Made by a program: the position numbers and the translations under genes. From a virus: 24,255 nucleotides of DNA. The stretch is from the IMG/VR virus record IMGVR_UViG_3300000116_006912, positions 1 through 24,255 of that record; one strand, 5' to 3'. This document shows, piece after piece, positions 1 through 7,273 of this stretch (the stretch's first letter is position 1; each line of letters begins with the position of its first letter). A model generated the notes under the pieces. That model searched no databases and was not told where the DNA came from. It was given only the letters and a program-made list of their open reading frames with translations.

Positions 1-752
1 TTAATTTTCCTCCTATGACAGCGAAATACTTATATGAGAGATTTACAGATGATATACAATCACAAGAAACTATCAAGATCTTCGACCCCAGTTCAGGATG
101 GGGTGGTAGAATTCTTGGCGCTATGTCTTGTCGGGATAATCGTAACATTCACTACATTGGTACTGATCCCAATCCTGACAATTTCTTTGATGGTGGCGGT
201 TCTAAATATTCTTCTGTCGCTGATTTTTACAATACTGAAACGTACAGGGGTAATGCGTTCTTCAGTTCAACAAACAGCTACGAGATTTACCAGCTAGGTT
301 CTGAAGAAATTCAGCATGACGAAAACTTTCATAAACATAAAGGATCAGTTGATCTAATATTCACTTCTCCACCATACTTCAATAGAGAAGCCTACAGCGA
401 AGATGAAAATCAATCCTACAAAAAGTACGGCTCTTCCTATGAGTCATGGAGAGATGGATTTCTTAGACCAACTTTGAAAACTTGTGTTGACTGGCTAGGG
501 AGTGATAGGTATCTTCTGTGGAATGTGGCAGATATTAAGGTCAAAAATAATTACTTGCCACTAGAAGAAGATTCTAAAAGCATACTTGAAGAATGTGGTA
601 TGGTATTCAAATACACACTGAAGATGGCAATGGAATCTATGCCAGGTCAAAACCGAGTCGATGAGAATGGAATACCGAAGTGTAAGAATTACTGTAGAGT
701 GAATGGCAGATATATGAAGTACGAACCTGTTTTTGTTTTTTGGAAACCTTAG
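1..752 (+). CDS. SAM-dependent DNA methyltransferase, 5'-partial
   Basis: Probable DNA base methyltransferase (N4-cytosine or N6-adenine type). The SAM-binding motif I reads FDPSSGWGGR and the catalytic motif IV reads TSPPYF; motif I precedes IV. The reading frame is open to the left edge: codons from position 3 read N-F-P-P before the first ATG at 15, and CCTCCT in front of that ATG is not a ribosome binding site. The true start therefore probably lies upstream of the window and the first residues are missing. No restriction endonuclease gene is next to it, which fits an orphan phage methyltransferase that protects phage DNA or marks it for regulation. The target base and recognition site cannot be read from the sequence. 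The family call is firm; the specificity is not. Confidence 0.85.
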   Translation, partial: NFPPMTAKYLYERFTDDIQSQETIKIFDPSSGWGGRILGAMSCRDNRNIHYIGTDPNPDNFFDGGGSKYSSVADFYNTETYRGNAFFSSTNSYEIYQLGSEEIQHDENFHKHKGSVDLIFTSPPYFNREAYSEDENQSYKKYGSSYESWRDGFLRPTLKTCVDWLGSDRYLLWNVADIKVKNNYLPLEEDSKSILEECGMVFKYTLKMAMESMPGQNRVDENGIPKCKNYCRVNGRYMKYEPVFVFWKP

Positions 753-760
753 ATGGTCAG

Positions 761-788
761 TTGCTTTTTTTGAGATATCGTGTATACT
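761..788 (+). promoter_or_regulatory. sigma-70-like promoter abutting a start codon
   Basis: TTGCTT (761-766) and TATACT (783-788) are separated by 16 bases, which resembles a bacterial housekeeping -35/-10 pair. Initiation would fall near 795, the A of the next gene's ATG. No Shine-Dalgarno sequence lies in front of that ATG, so a transcript from here could be leaderless. This is predicted by eye only. Confidence 0.45.
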
Positions 789-794
789 ATAGAC

Positions 795-1229
795 ATGAAG
801 AAAACAGAAACAGAATTCAATAGTGGGGTAAATCCCAAGTCCAGTGTGTCATATGAAAAGTATTTGGCTGCGGGACTTGAGATGATTCACCCCAAAGATC
901 TGACATATAGAGCATATAAGTTGGCTCCAGCAGAGGAATATCCATCATTCATTCGTGGAAAGGATCTCCGTATTGCTTTCTTTATTAAGAACAAACCTGT
1001 GATGACTTCTGATGGTAGACCATACGAGTTTATTGTCGAGGTTAATTTCTGGACTTCGAAAAACACAAATAAAGAAGACAGAGAATATATGAGAGGTTTT
1101 GCAGATTTCCATCTTAAGACTTTCTATGCTGCCAAAAAGACAAAGAAGAAAGTTGTAAAGAGAAGAAAGAAAACTGTAAAGAAGGTTGGATCAACCCAAC
1201 GTGATTTTGACAAGATGAAAACTAAATGA
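795..1229 (+). CDS. unknown protein with lysine-rich basic tail
   Basis: Protein of about 144 residues, family not recognised. The N-terminal two thirds looks globular with alternating hydrophobic stretches (for example RIAFFIKNKPV and YEFIVEVNFW), suggesting beta strands. The last 35 or so residues are strongly basic, with KKTKKKVVKRRKKTVKKV, resembling histone-H1-like nucleic-acid-binding tails. The start is placed at ATG 795; a GTG in frame at 780 would put the -10 element inside the gene. Its position between a DNA methyltransferase and the replication genes, together with the basic tail, makes DNA binding plausible, but this is inference. No signal peptide or membrane segment is seen. 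Confidence 0.7.
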   Translation: MKKTETEFNSGVNPKSSVSYEKYLAAGLEMIHPKDLTYRAYKLAPAEEYPSFIRGKDLRIAFFIKNKPVMTSDGRPYEFIVEVNFWTSKNTNKEDREYMRGFADFHLKTFYAAKKTKKKVVKRRKKTVKKVGSTQRDFDKMKTK

Positions 1230-1257
1230 AAGGAATTGATTTTATTGGTGTCCTGTA

Positions 1258-1449
1258 ATGAGCAAGAAAATAAAAAACAGATACAGTAGTGAATATGATG
1301 ATGATGAATACGGAGACTTTCGTAAACCTAATAGGAAGTCAAAACGGAAGCAGGAGAAAGAAGTGCTTCGTGATTTCACCAACACACTACAAGACAATGA
1401 AATCGATTATGATGAGTATATGGATTACCTTGAACATGGAGATAATTAA
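1258..1449 (+). CDS. small charged unknown protein
   Basis: A 63-residue protein rich in charged residues: an acidic patch (EYDDDEYGD), a basic middle (KPNRKSKRKQEK) and an acidic C-terminal end. No recognised domain. It is probably real because it fills the gap between two genes on the same strand and its TAA stop directly touches the ATG of the sliding-clamp gene, so the two are likely co-translated. A GGAG at 1438-1441, inside its last codons, serves as ribosome binding site for the clamp. Its own start has no clear Shine-Dalgarno sequence. The function is unknown; the mixed charge suggests an unstructured partner-binding protein. Confidence 0.6.
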   Translation: MSKKIKNRYSSEYDDDEYGDFRKPNRKSKRKQEKEVLRDFTNTLQDNEIDYDEYMDYLEHGDN

Positions 1450-2145
1450 ATGACAGTCGCACAGCGAGTAACACTATCGGATACCACCCTCGGAATTCTT
1501 AAGAATTTCTCTGGTATCAATTCAAACATCTTGATCAGACCTGGGAATGTTCTCAAGACTGTTTCTCCCATGAAGAATATCATGGGTTCTGCTACGATTG
1601 AAGAAACCTTTGATCGTGAAATTGCTATCTGGGATCTTAATCAGTTCCTTGGTACTGTGTCATTGTTCGACAAGCCTGACTTCGAATTCGAAGACAAGTT
1701 TGTTACCATCTATGGCGAGAAGGGTGCTAGTGTTCAGTATTTTTACTCTGCACCAAATCTTATTACCACGGTGAACAAGGACATTGAGATGCCTGACATC
1801 GCAGTGAGTTTTGAATTGAAGCAGAAGCAACTGCATGAAATTCAGAAAGCATCTTCTGTTCTAGGTGTTCCTGATCTTTGTGTCAGATCAAACGGAGAAA
1901 ATATTGAGATGGTTGCTATTGACAAGAAAGTCAGTAGCTCAAACTCATACTCAATCGATCTGGGTGAGAACCATTCTTCTGGTGGGGCTGATTTCAAGTT
2001 CTACTTCAAGGTAGAGAATCTCAAGATGGTTTCTGGTGACTACACCGTTAACATCTCGGAGAAGGTAGTAAGTGAATTTGTAAACACATCAGTTGATGTG
2101 ACTTACTACATCGCACTCGAATCTGATTCCGTTTACACTAAATGA
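1450..2145 (+). CDS. 45: DNA polymerase sliding clamp (gp45)
   Basis: Trimeric ring that tethers the phage DNA polymerase to DNA and, in T4, also activates late transcription with gp33 and gp55. The length, 231 residues, is close to T4 gp45 (228). Recognisable gp45 features are the N-terminal TTLGILKNFSGINSNI (compare T4 TTALLKNFATINSGI), AIWDLNQFLGTVSLF (T4 AIYDLNGFLGILSLV) and the C-terminal YYIALESDS (T4 YVVALEADS). ATG 1450 has GGAG at 1438-1441 with 8-base spacing and touches the upstream stop. It heads the module 45-44-(GroES-like)-62-regA, the T4 order apart from the extra gene. A gp45 clamp fits the late-promoter-like elements near the end of the window. Confidence 0.95.
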   Translation: MTVAQRVTLSDTTLGILKNFSGINSNILIRPGNVLKTVSPMKNIMGSATIEETFDREIAIWDLNQFLGTVSLFDKPDFEFEDKFVTIYGEKGASVQYFYSAPNLITTVNKDIEMPDIAVSFELKQKQLHEIQKASSVLGVPDLCVRSNGENIEMVAIDKKVSSSNSYSIDLGENHSSGGADFKFYFKVENLKMVSGDYTVNISEKVVSEFVNTSVDVTYYIALESDSVYTK

Positions 2146-2153
2146 GGTGACTG

Positions 2154-3089
2154 ATGCAAGAGTATTTGTGGGTTGAAAAGTACAGACCCCATAAAATTGA
2201 CGACTGCATTCTACCAAGTGGTATCAAGGAAACGTTCGAACAGATGGTGGATTCTGGTGAGAGTCAGAATCTACTTCTGTGCGGTGGACCTGGGTGTGGT
2301 AAGACGACAGTCGCAAAGGCACTATGTAATGAATTGGAAACAGAGTTCCTTTTGATTAACTGTTCTGAAGATGGGAACATCGATACCCTCAGAACTACAA
2401 TTCGAAACTTTGCAAGCACGGTATCAATGAGTGGTAGTAAGAAAGTTGTTATCCTAGATGAGTTTGACTACAGTAATGCACAGTCAACTCAACCTGCTCT
2501 TCGTGGATTCATTGAAGAGTTCAGTAAGAACTGTAGGTTCATTCTTACTTGTAATTACAAGAATAGAATCATCGAGCCAATTCATTCTCGATGTACGGTT
2601 ATTGAGTTTAAGATTCCAAAGGATGATAAACCCAAGATGGCTATGGGTGTTCTTCAGAGGATTAAAACAATCCTCGACAGAGAGAATATTACTTACGAAG
2701 AGAATGTGTTGATTCAACTTGTGATGAAGCATTTCCCTGACATCCGCAGAGTTCTTAATGAGCTTCAACGATACTCCATCAGTGGAAAAATTGATGTTGG
2801 GATTCTTACACAACTAGGTGAGATCAATCTGAAGGAACTCGTTTCTTCTATGAAAATAAAGGAGTTCACCAAAGTTCGCTCATGGGTGGTTGATCATATG
2901 GACAACGATCCAACGCATATTTTTAGAACCATTTATGATGGTTTGTATGACAGTCTCAAGACACATTCTGTTCCCGAGGCTATTCTAGTTTTAGCTGATT
3001 ATCAATACAAGTCTGCGTTTGTTGCAGATCAAGAAATTAACATGGTCTCTTGTTTGACCGAAATTATGATGAGGTGCGAATTCAAATGA
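2154..3089 (+). CDS. 44: clamp-loader ATPase large subunit (gp44)
   Basis: AAA+ ATPase that, with gp62, opens gp45 and loads it at primer-template junctions. It has 311 residues; T4 gp44 has 319. Visible motifs are the early LWVEKYRP box, Walker A GGPGCGKTT (residues 44-52), Walker B VVILDEFD (ending at 105), sensor-1 TCNY (N134) and the SRC motif with its arginine finger (145-147). The C-terminal half is helical, as in the collar of clamp loaders. GAGGTG overlaps the stop of gene 45 and gives good spacing to ATG 2154. The stop overlaps the next gene by four bases (ATGA), so translation is probably coupled. Confidence 0.96.
   Translation: MQEYLWVEKYRPHKIDDCILPSGIKETFEQMVDSGESQNLLLCGGPGCGKTTVAKALCNELETEFLLINCSEDGNIDTLRTTIRNFASTVSMSGSKKVVILDEFDYSNAQSTQPALRGFIEEFSKNCRFILTCNYKNRIIEPIHSRCTVIEFKIPKDDKPKMAMGVLQRIKTILDRENITYEENVLIQLVMKHFPDIRRVLNELQRYSISGKIDVGILTQLGEINLKELVSSMKIKEFTKVRSWVVDHMDNDPTHIFRTIYDGLYDSLKTHSVPEAILVLADYQYKSAFVADQEINMVSCLTEIMMRCEFK
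3071..3076 (+). promoter_or_regulatory. Shine-Dalgarno that sets the co-chaperonin start
   Basis: GAGGTG lies 9 bases before ATG 3086, inside the end of gene 44. It selects this ATG over the earlier in-frame ATG at 3050, which lacks such a site and would add 12 residues not seen in GroES proteins. Confidence 0.7.
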
Positions 3090-3382
3090 CACGAGCTTTT
3101 TATCCAAGCAGAGCAAAAGTTGCTATTTTACCCAAAGTAAAAGGTGGTGAAACCACAACCGCAGAGGGTATTATTTACACAGAGAACGACAATCAAATTT
3201 ACATCGAAGGTAAAGTTGCTTCGATTGGACTCCCAAGTGTAGACTCTAGTGGTAATGAACATCTACCTTCATGCAATGTGGGTGATATTGTATATTACGA
3301 CAGACAACGTGCCAATACAGTTGAAGGTCTAGACATAATTCCGTTCGATGCGATACTGGGAGTTATAGATGAATCTGGGTGA
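3086..3382 (+). CDS. groES: GroES-like co-chaperonin
   Basis: Lid protein that would cap a GroEL chamber; T4 replaces host GroES with gp31 to fold its capsid protein. The product is 98 residues, the size of GroES (about 97), not the larger T4 gp31. Alignment by eye with E. coli GroES: an N-terminal strand AKVAILPK, a mobile-loop-like stretch GGETTTAEGIIYT (residues 20-32) in which I-I-Y sits where GroES has the GroEL-binding I-V-L, then EGKVASIG (GroES RGEVLAVG), NVGDIVYYD (KVGDIVIFN) and a final DAILGVID (DILAIVE). It overlaps gene 44 by four bases and gene 62 by 14, so it sits inside the clamp-loader operon. No GroEL gene is in the window; the partner would be the host chaperonin. Confidence 0.85.
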   Translation: MTRAFYPSRAKVAILPKVKGGETTTAEGIIYTENDNQIYIEGKVASIGLPSVDSSGNEHLPSCNVGDIVYYDRQRANTVEGLDIIPFDAILGVIDESG

Positions 3383-3755
3383 GATTCTATCTTCTATCAA
3401 TCACAACAAGGAAAATATTCTGCGTGAGCGGGATGAGCGTGAGGAAAAGCAGTACGCTCCTTACGTTATCAATAGGTGTCTTTCCTACTTCCCAGATACA
3501 ATCTTTCTTGTCAACTCGATGAACTGTATCCCTAACGTTGACAAGCGTATGCATTATGAGTTCCTTCTTACTTCAGTTCGGAAACGTAAACGTTTTAGTA
3601 AGTGGTTGAAGAAAGAACAGGATGAGCGACTTGATTGGATCAAGGAGTATTACAATCTTTCTGATAAGAAGGCTAGGGAATATATTTCTTTCCTGACGGA
3701 TGAGCAGATAGAAGATATCAAGTCTAGGACAACATACGGGGATAAAAATAAGTAA
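3369..3755 (+). CDS. 62: clamp-loader small subunit (gp62)
   Basis: Non-ATPase subunit of the clamp loader; in T4 one gp62 joins four gp44. At 128 residues it is shorter than T4 gp62 (187) and resembles the short version of marine T4-like phages. Supporting features are the position just before regA and the family-like segments YVINRCLSYFPDTIF, NEFLLTSVRKRKRFSKW-type basic stretch (here FLLTSVRKRKRFSKW) and a C-terminal helix-rich part with LTDEQIEDIKS. GGGAG (3358-3362) precedes ATG 3369 by 6 bases, and the gene overlaps the co-chaperonin gene by 14 bases. No Walker motifs are present, as expected. Confidence 0.88.
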   Translation: MNLGEILSSINHNKENILRERDEREEKQYAPYVINRCLSYFPDTIFLVNSMNCIPNVDKRMHYEFLLTSVRKRKRFSKWLKKEQDERLDWIKEYYNLSDKKAREYISFLTDEQIEDIKSRTTYGDKNK

Positions 3756-3777
3756 ATCATACATACAAGGATAGTAT

Positions 3778-3782
3778 GGAGG
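3778..3782 (+). promoter_or_regulatory. strong RBS of regA, possible autoregulatory site
   Basis: GGAGG six bases before ATG 3789 is the best ribosome binding site seen in this module. T4 RegA represses its own translation by binding around its initiation region. That this site is used that way here is inference from the family. Confidence 0.5.
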
Positions 3783-3788
3783 TTTACT

Positions 3789-4196
3789 ATGGAACATATA
3801 GAATTATCAATAAATGATTTACTTGAAGTGACACTAAAGCAAGACGACGATTTCCTAAAGGTAAAAGAAACCTTGACTCGTATAGGAGTTTCCTCTCGAA
3901 GAGAGAACAAGCTCTATCAGTCTTGTCATATACTACACAAACGAGGTAAATACTATATCGTTCATTTCAAAGAACTCTTTGCTCTTGATGGTCTTCCTAC
4001 AGACATCAGCGAAACTGATCTCGGTAGACGAAATGCAATAGCAAATCTTTTAGATGAATGGGAACTTTTAGAAGTAGTGGATATAGAAAAGACAGAAAAT
4101 CCCAGAGTTTCACTTGCACAAATTAAAATTTTATCATATAATGACAAAAAGGATTGGGAACTTATACCTAAGTACCATATCGGAAGGAGACGATGA
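3789..4196 (+). CDS. regA: RegA translational repressor
   Basis: RNA-binding protein that represses translation of many early phage mRNAs by binding near their start codons. It has 135 residues (T4: 122). Unmistakable T4-like blocks are DDFLKVKETLTRIG (residues 20-33; T4 EDFLKVKETLTRMG), LYQSCHIL (42-49), YYIVHFKE (55-62) and the C-terminal WELIPKYHIG (T4 WKLVPKYTIG). The N-terminus is about ten residues longer than in T4. It is preceded by a 33-base gap with a strong GGAGG. In T4 the next gene is 43 (DNA polymerase); here a glycosyltransferase gene starts immediately after the stop. Confidence 0.95.
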   Translation: MEHIELSINDLLEVTLKQDDDFLKVKETLTRIGVSSRRENKLYQSCHILHKRGKYYIVHFKELFALDGLPTDISETDLGRRNAIANLLDEWELLEVVDIEKTENPRVSLAQIKILSYNDKKDWELIPKYHIGRRR

Positions 4197-4931
4197 ATGG
4201 CTGATATTGTGATTAAGATGGCGACTCGTGAAAGACCAGACAAGTTCAAGAAAACTCTACAAAAGCACATAGACTACCTATCAGGAAAACATAACGTTCG
4301 ATTCATTATTACAATGGATGATGACGATGGTAGTATGAACACCGATGACATGAGAGAGTGGTTAGACTCTCGTGGTGTTCCCGTTAAGTATAATTACGGT
4401 GAGTCAAAAACTAAGATAGAAGCCTGTAACGCAGATCTAGAAAATGAAACTGGAGACATACTCGTTCTCAGTAGTGATGACATGATCCCTTGTCTCGAAG
4501 GATACGACGACATTATCTCACAATCATTTGATCAATGTTTTCCAGACTACGTTGGAGCAGTAAAGTTTAACGATGGTCTTAGACCAGCAGATGATCTTCT
4601 TATGACATTACCTGTCATGGGATTTCCTTTATATGAAGCTATTGGGTATCTCTATCACCCAGATTATACCTCAATATATTGTGACAATGAAATGACTTCG
4701 GTTTGTGCTAAACTAAATAAGTTAGCTATCTCACCTGCTTGTTTGATTCGTCATGAATGGATACAAGGAAATCACCCAGATGCAGACAAATTGCATCAAA
4801 GGAATGAGGGTGATGCCATGTACAAGAAAGATGGCGCTGTTTATAATGAAAGAATGAAAATCGATTTTGAAGTCGATAAAGTGAAAGAACGTCTAAATGA
4901 AAGTGGATACGCCCTCGCTCCAAGTAATTAG
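4197..4931 (+). CDS. GT2-like glycosyltransferase
   Basis: Probable GT-A-fold glycosyltransferase of 244 residues. The N-terminal VIKMATRERPDKF resembles the nucleotide-sugar-binding start of family 2 enzymes (first strand, then R-x-R-P). ITMDDDDGSM follows near residue 38, and DILVLSSDDMIP (87-98) stands where the metal-binding DXD is expected. Donor and acceptor are unknown. AAGGAG (about 4184-4189) precedes ATG 4197, which starts directly after the regA stop. It is the first gene of the glycan cassette and overlaps the next gene by 35 bases. No membrane segment is seen, so it would act in the cytoplasm. Confidence 0.75.
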   Translation: MADIVIKMATRERPDKFKKTLQKHIDYLSGKHNVRFIITMDDDDGSMNTDDMREWLDSRGVPVKYNYGESKTKIEACNADLENETGDILVLSSDDMIPCLEGYDDIISQSFDQCFPDYVGAVKFNDGLRPADDLLMTLPVMGFPLYEAIGYLYHPDYTSIYCDNEMTSVCAKLNKLAISPACLIRHEWIQGNHPDADKLHQRNEGDAMYKKDGAVYNERMKIDFEVDKVKERLNESGYALAPSN

Positions 4932-5607
4932 CTTTGCTTTATGGGAAAATGAACCTCGATATGTAGAGGGTGCTTTCCGTAATATAGAGTTAGCAAAAAC
5001 GATATACCCAGATTGGGTCTGTCGAATTTTTGTTTCTTCGCAGTTAATACCAGAAGACATCATAGTCAGATTTAAAGAACATGATAATGTTGATGTTGTT
5101 CTTGTCGATGAAGAACCTATGGACGGTTCTCTCTGGAGGTTCTGGGTTGCTGATGATCCTTCTGTAGAATTATTTGTTGTTAGAGATACTGATTGTAGAC
5201 TGTCGATCCGAGAAAAAGAAGCTGTCGATGAATGGATTGAATCTGGTAAGGAATTTCATGTGATGAGAGATCATCCATTTCAAATGTCCCCGATAGTTCC
5301 TAATCTCTGGGGTATGCGTGTGGGTAATTTTAAAGACATGAGAGTAAAGACTACAAGATTTGTAGAAGGAAATTATTATAAGAGACGAGGGGGGTTAGCG
5401 GAGGCATTTATATGGGGTACTATTTGGCCTTTAGCTCAATCAAATTCTTTTATACATGATCCTTACTTCTCCGAGGATTGTCATTTTCCTGTCCCAGAGA
5501 GAGATGTTGATGAGCTTTGTTGGTTCGTTGGTGAAAAATTCGATCAGGAAGATAACCATACCCCACACAGAAGAAGTCTTTTAAAAATGGACAGAAAGGT
5601 ATATTGA
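4897..5607 (+). CDS. GT-A-like glycosyltransferase
   Basis: A 236-residue putative glycosyltransferase. It begins with a strand QVISFALWEN typical of nucleotide-sugar-binding folds, has a DXD-type motif in FVVRDTDCRLS (D97, D99) and then a conserved-looking block REKEAVDEWI...FHVMRDHPFQMSPIVPNLWGMR. I recognise this block as common in uncharacterised bacterial and viral sugar-transferase-like proteins. The sugar is unknown. The start ATG 4897 lies inside the previous gene (35-base overlap) with only a weak upstream GAAAGAA. The C-terminus is rich in His and aromatic residues, possibly part of the acceptor site. Confidence 0.7.
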   Translation: MKVDTPSLQVISFALWENEPRYVEGAFRNIELAKTIYPDWVCRIFVSSQLIPEDIIVRFKEHDNVDVVLVDEEPMDGSLWRFWVADDPSVELFVVRDTDCRLSIREKEAVDEWIESGKEFHVMRDHPFQMSPIVPNLWGMRVGNFKDMRVKTTRFVEGNYYKRRGGLAEAFIWGTIWPLAQSNSFIHDPYFSEDCHFPVPERDVDELCWFVGEKFDQEDNHTPHRRSLLKMDRKVY

Positions 5608-5609
5608 TT

Positions 5610-6467
5610 ATGAAGACATACTGTACATTATCTGACATGAATTATTTGAAACAGGGAAAGGCATTATTTCGATCACTATGTGATACTTCATCGGAAACCT
5701 TTGTTTTATATTATCTTTGTTTAGATAAACAAACATATGAAGCCGTATTAGAATATGACTCTAGAATCATCCCAGTTCTTCTGGATGAATTAGAGGATGG
5801 AAATGAAAAGCTCGCTTCTTTTAAAGACTTCAGTCCATACAATGCTTTTTGTTGGTCACTTGCTTCTACCTTCTGTCTCTATCTTTTGGAGGAGAAAAAA
5901 GTAGAGTCGATCATGTACATCGATTCAGATATTTATTTCTATCAGGATATCAAATTAGTTTACGATGAAATTGGGAACAAGGGTGTAGGTATCATCAGAC
6001 ACAGACACAACACATCCCTGTCTCCTGATGGTGAATACAATGTCGGAATTATTTACTTCAAGAATGATGAAGCTGCTATTGAATGTCTTCGTTGGTGGAA
6101 TGATGCAGTTCTTCTTGGAACCACCCCAGAACTCTCTACGTGTGGGGATCAAAAATACCTAGAAGGATTCCTTCCTAGATTTGGTGATGCTATCTGTGTC
6201 ATAGATGAAACTATCGCACATGGCGCACCTTGGAACTTTAGACTTTATGTTTATGATCATATAGATGAGGGTAAAGTTATATGGGGAAACAAAGTTCAAC
6301 CACTAGTTTTCAACCACTTCTCCAAGTTTGGATATGCAGAAGATGGCAGAATTTGGCCTGACAAAAACTGTTACACACCACATACGATGAATGGTGCTGT
6401 GTATATGTTACCAGCAGTGCAAAAATTTTATACTGATTATCATGAAGCATTGGAGAAGATTGTATGA
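5610..6467 (+). CDS. GT8-like glycosyltransferase
   Basis: Putative family-8-like retaining glycosyltransferase, 285 residues. The N-terminus YCTLSDMNYLKQGKALFRSL fits the first strand and helix of the family. IMYIDSDIYFY (around 101-111) carries the D-x-D metal site (D105, D107), and the later EYNVGIIYFK and NHFSKFG suit the family's second half. ATG 5610 was chosen because AAGG (5596-5599) is better spaced for it than for the in-frame TTG at 5604. It follows the previous gene's stop almost without a gap and overlaps the next gene by ATGA. Donor and acceptor cannot be told. Confidence 0.75.
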   Translation: MKTYCTLSDMNYLKQGKALFRSLCDTSSETFVLYYLCLDKQTYEAVLEYDSRIIPVLLDELEDGNEKLASFKDFSPYNAFCWSLASTFCLYLLEEKKVESIMYIDSDIYFYQDIKLVYDEIGNKGVGIIRHRHNTSLSPDGEYNVGIIYFKNDEAAIECLRWWNDAVLLGTTPELSTCGDQKYLEGFLPRFGDAICVIDETIAHGAPWNFRLYVYDHIDEGKVIWGNKVQPLVFNHFSKFGYAEDGRIWPDKNCYTPHTMNGAVYMLPAVQKFYTDYHEALEKIV

Positions 6468-7273
6468 AAATTTTAAAGCCCCTCAAGTATAAAGACGAAC
6501 TGCTAGTAGGATCTCATTGTGGTGATACGTTCCGTGAGTTGGTTGACTTGTGGGAGGAAGCAGGATATTGTACAGTAGAGAATAGCCCAAATGATTTTGT
6601 CTGGGTTGATAAGGTGGGAGGAACTATTCTTTATGACTACCCTCGTATCGATGACAGACAAATTCCACCATTCGAACATGGTGTGTTTGGTAACTTTGTT
6701 CCAGATCATGAGCGTTGCGTCCCTTGGACTTTTTGGGCTAGGGCCCCTAGACTACTTGAATCTACTAGACAACGTGGAATTAAAACCTATGAAGAACGTG
6801 ATATTGAATCTATCTTCTTGGGTAAGATAGAGAACGGTATCCAAAACGAAAACAGAAAAAACCAAGACTGGTCTACTGCTGGTGTTGAGTTGTTTAATTG
6901 TCCAGTTGATAAGCCAGGACCAGATTACTACCGATACACTCAACAAGAATATTTGGATCTGGTTGGAAGATCTAAGTTTGGTTTGTGTCTTGCTGGATAT
7001 GGTCCAAAGTGCAATAGAGAAATTGAACTTCTTGGTTTGGGATCCGTCCCAATCTTTGCTCCCGAAGTGGACAATACTTATCACGAACCATTGGTAGAGG
7101 GATTGCATTTCTTGCGTGTTGATAGTCCAGAGCAAGTTAAAGAAAAGATTGACTCTACCACAAAGGAACAATGGATTGAGATGCACGAAGCAGGACAAGA
7201 TTGGTTTGACAGGAATGCCTCCGTTCATGGCTCGTTTAACCTTACTAAGAAAATTGTAGAAGGATTAAAGTAA
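6464..7273 (+). CDS. exostosin/GT-B-like glycosyltransferase
   Basis: 269-residue putative glycosyltransferase. The best signal is in the C-terminal half: SKFGLCLAGYGPKCNREIELLGLGSVPIF (residues 170-197), which resembles the donor-binding segment of exostosin (GT47) and related GT-B enzymes, where a Lys/Arg and a Glu bind the nucleotide-sugar. It is shorter than typical exostosins, so it may be a minimal or single-domain form. It starts with an ATGA overlap of the previous stop and shares one base with the next ATG (TAATG). The assignment to a fold is moderate; the substrate is unknown. Confidence 0.65.
   Translation: MKILKPLKYKDELLVGSHCGDTFRELVDLWEEAGYCTVENSPNDFVWVDKVGGTILYDYPRIDDRQIPPFEHGVFGNFVPDHERCVPWTFWARAPRLLESTRQRGIKTYEERDIESIFLGKIENGIQNENRKNQDWSTAGVELFNCPVDKPGPDYYRYTQQEYLDLVGRSKFGLCLAGYGPKCNREIELLGLGSVPIFAPEVDNTYHEPLVEGLHFLRVDSPEQVKEKIDSTTKEQWIEMHEAGQDWFDRNASVHGSFNLTKKIVEGLK

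Noticed and set aside
1-752. A restriction-modification system
   Set aside because: Only a methyltransferase is present; no endonuclease or specificity gene is seen beside it.
753-794. A transcription terminator at the T-run near 765
   Set aside because: No stable stem precedes the run of T residues.
3050-3085. Earlier start for the GroES-like gene
   Set aside because: It would add 12 residues inside gene 44; the ATG at 3086 has a good GAGGTG and gives the normal GroES length.
6752-7228. A 158-codon open frame on the - strand
   Set aside because: It is fully inside the exostosin-like gene, with no family resemblance, and every supported gene is on the + strand.
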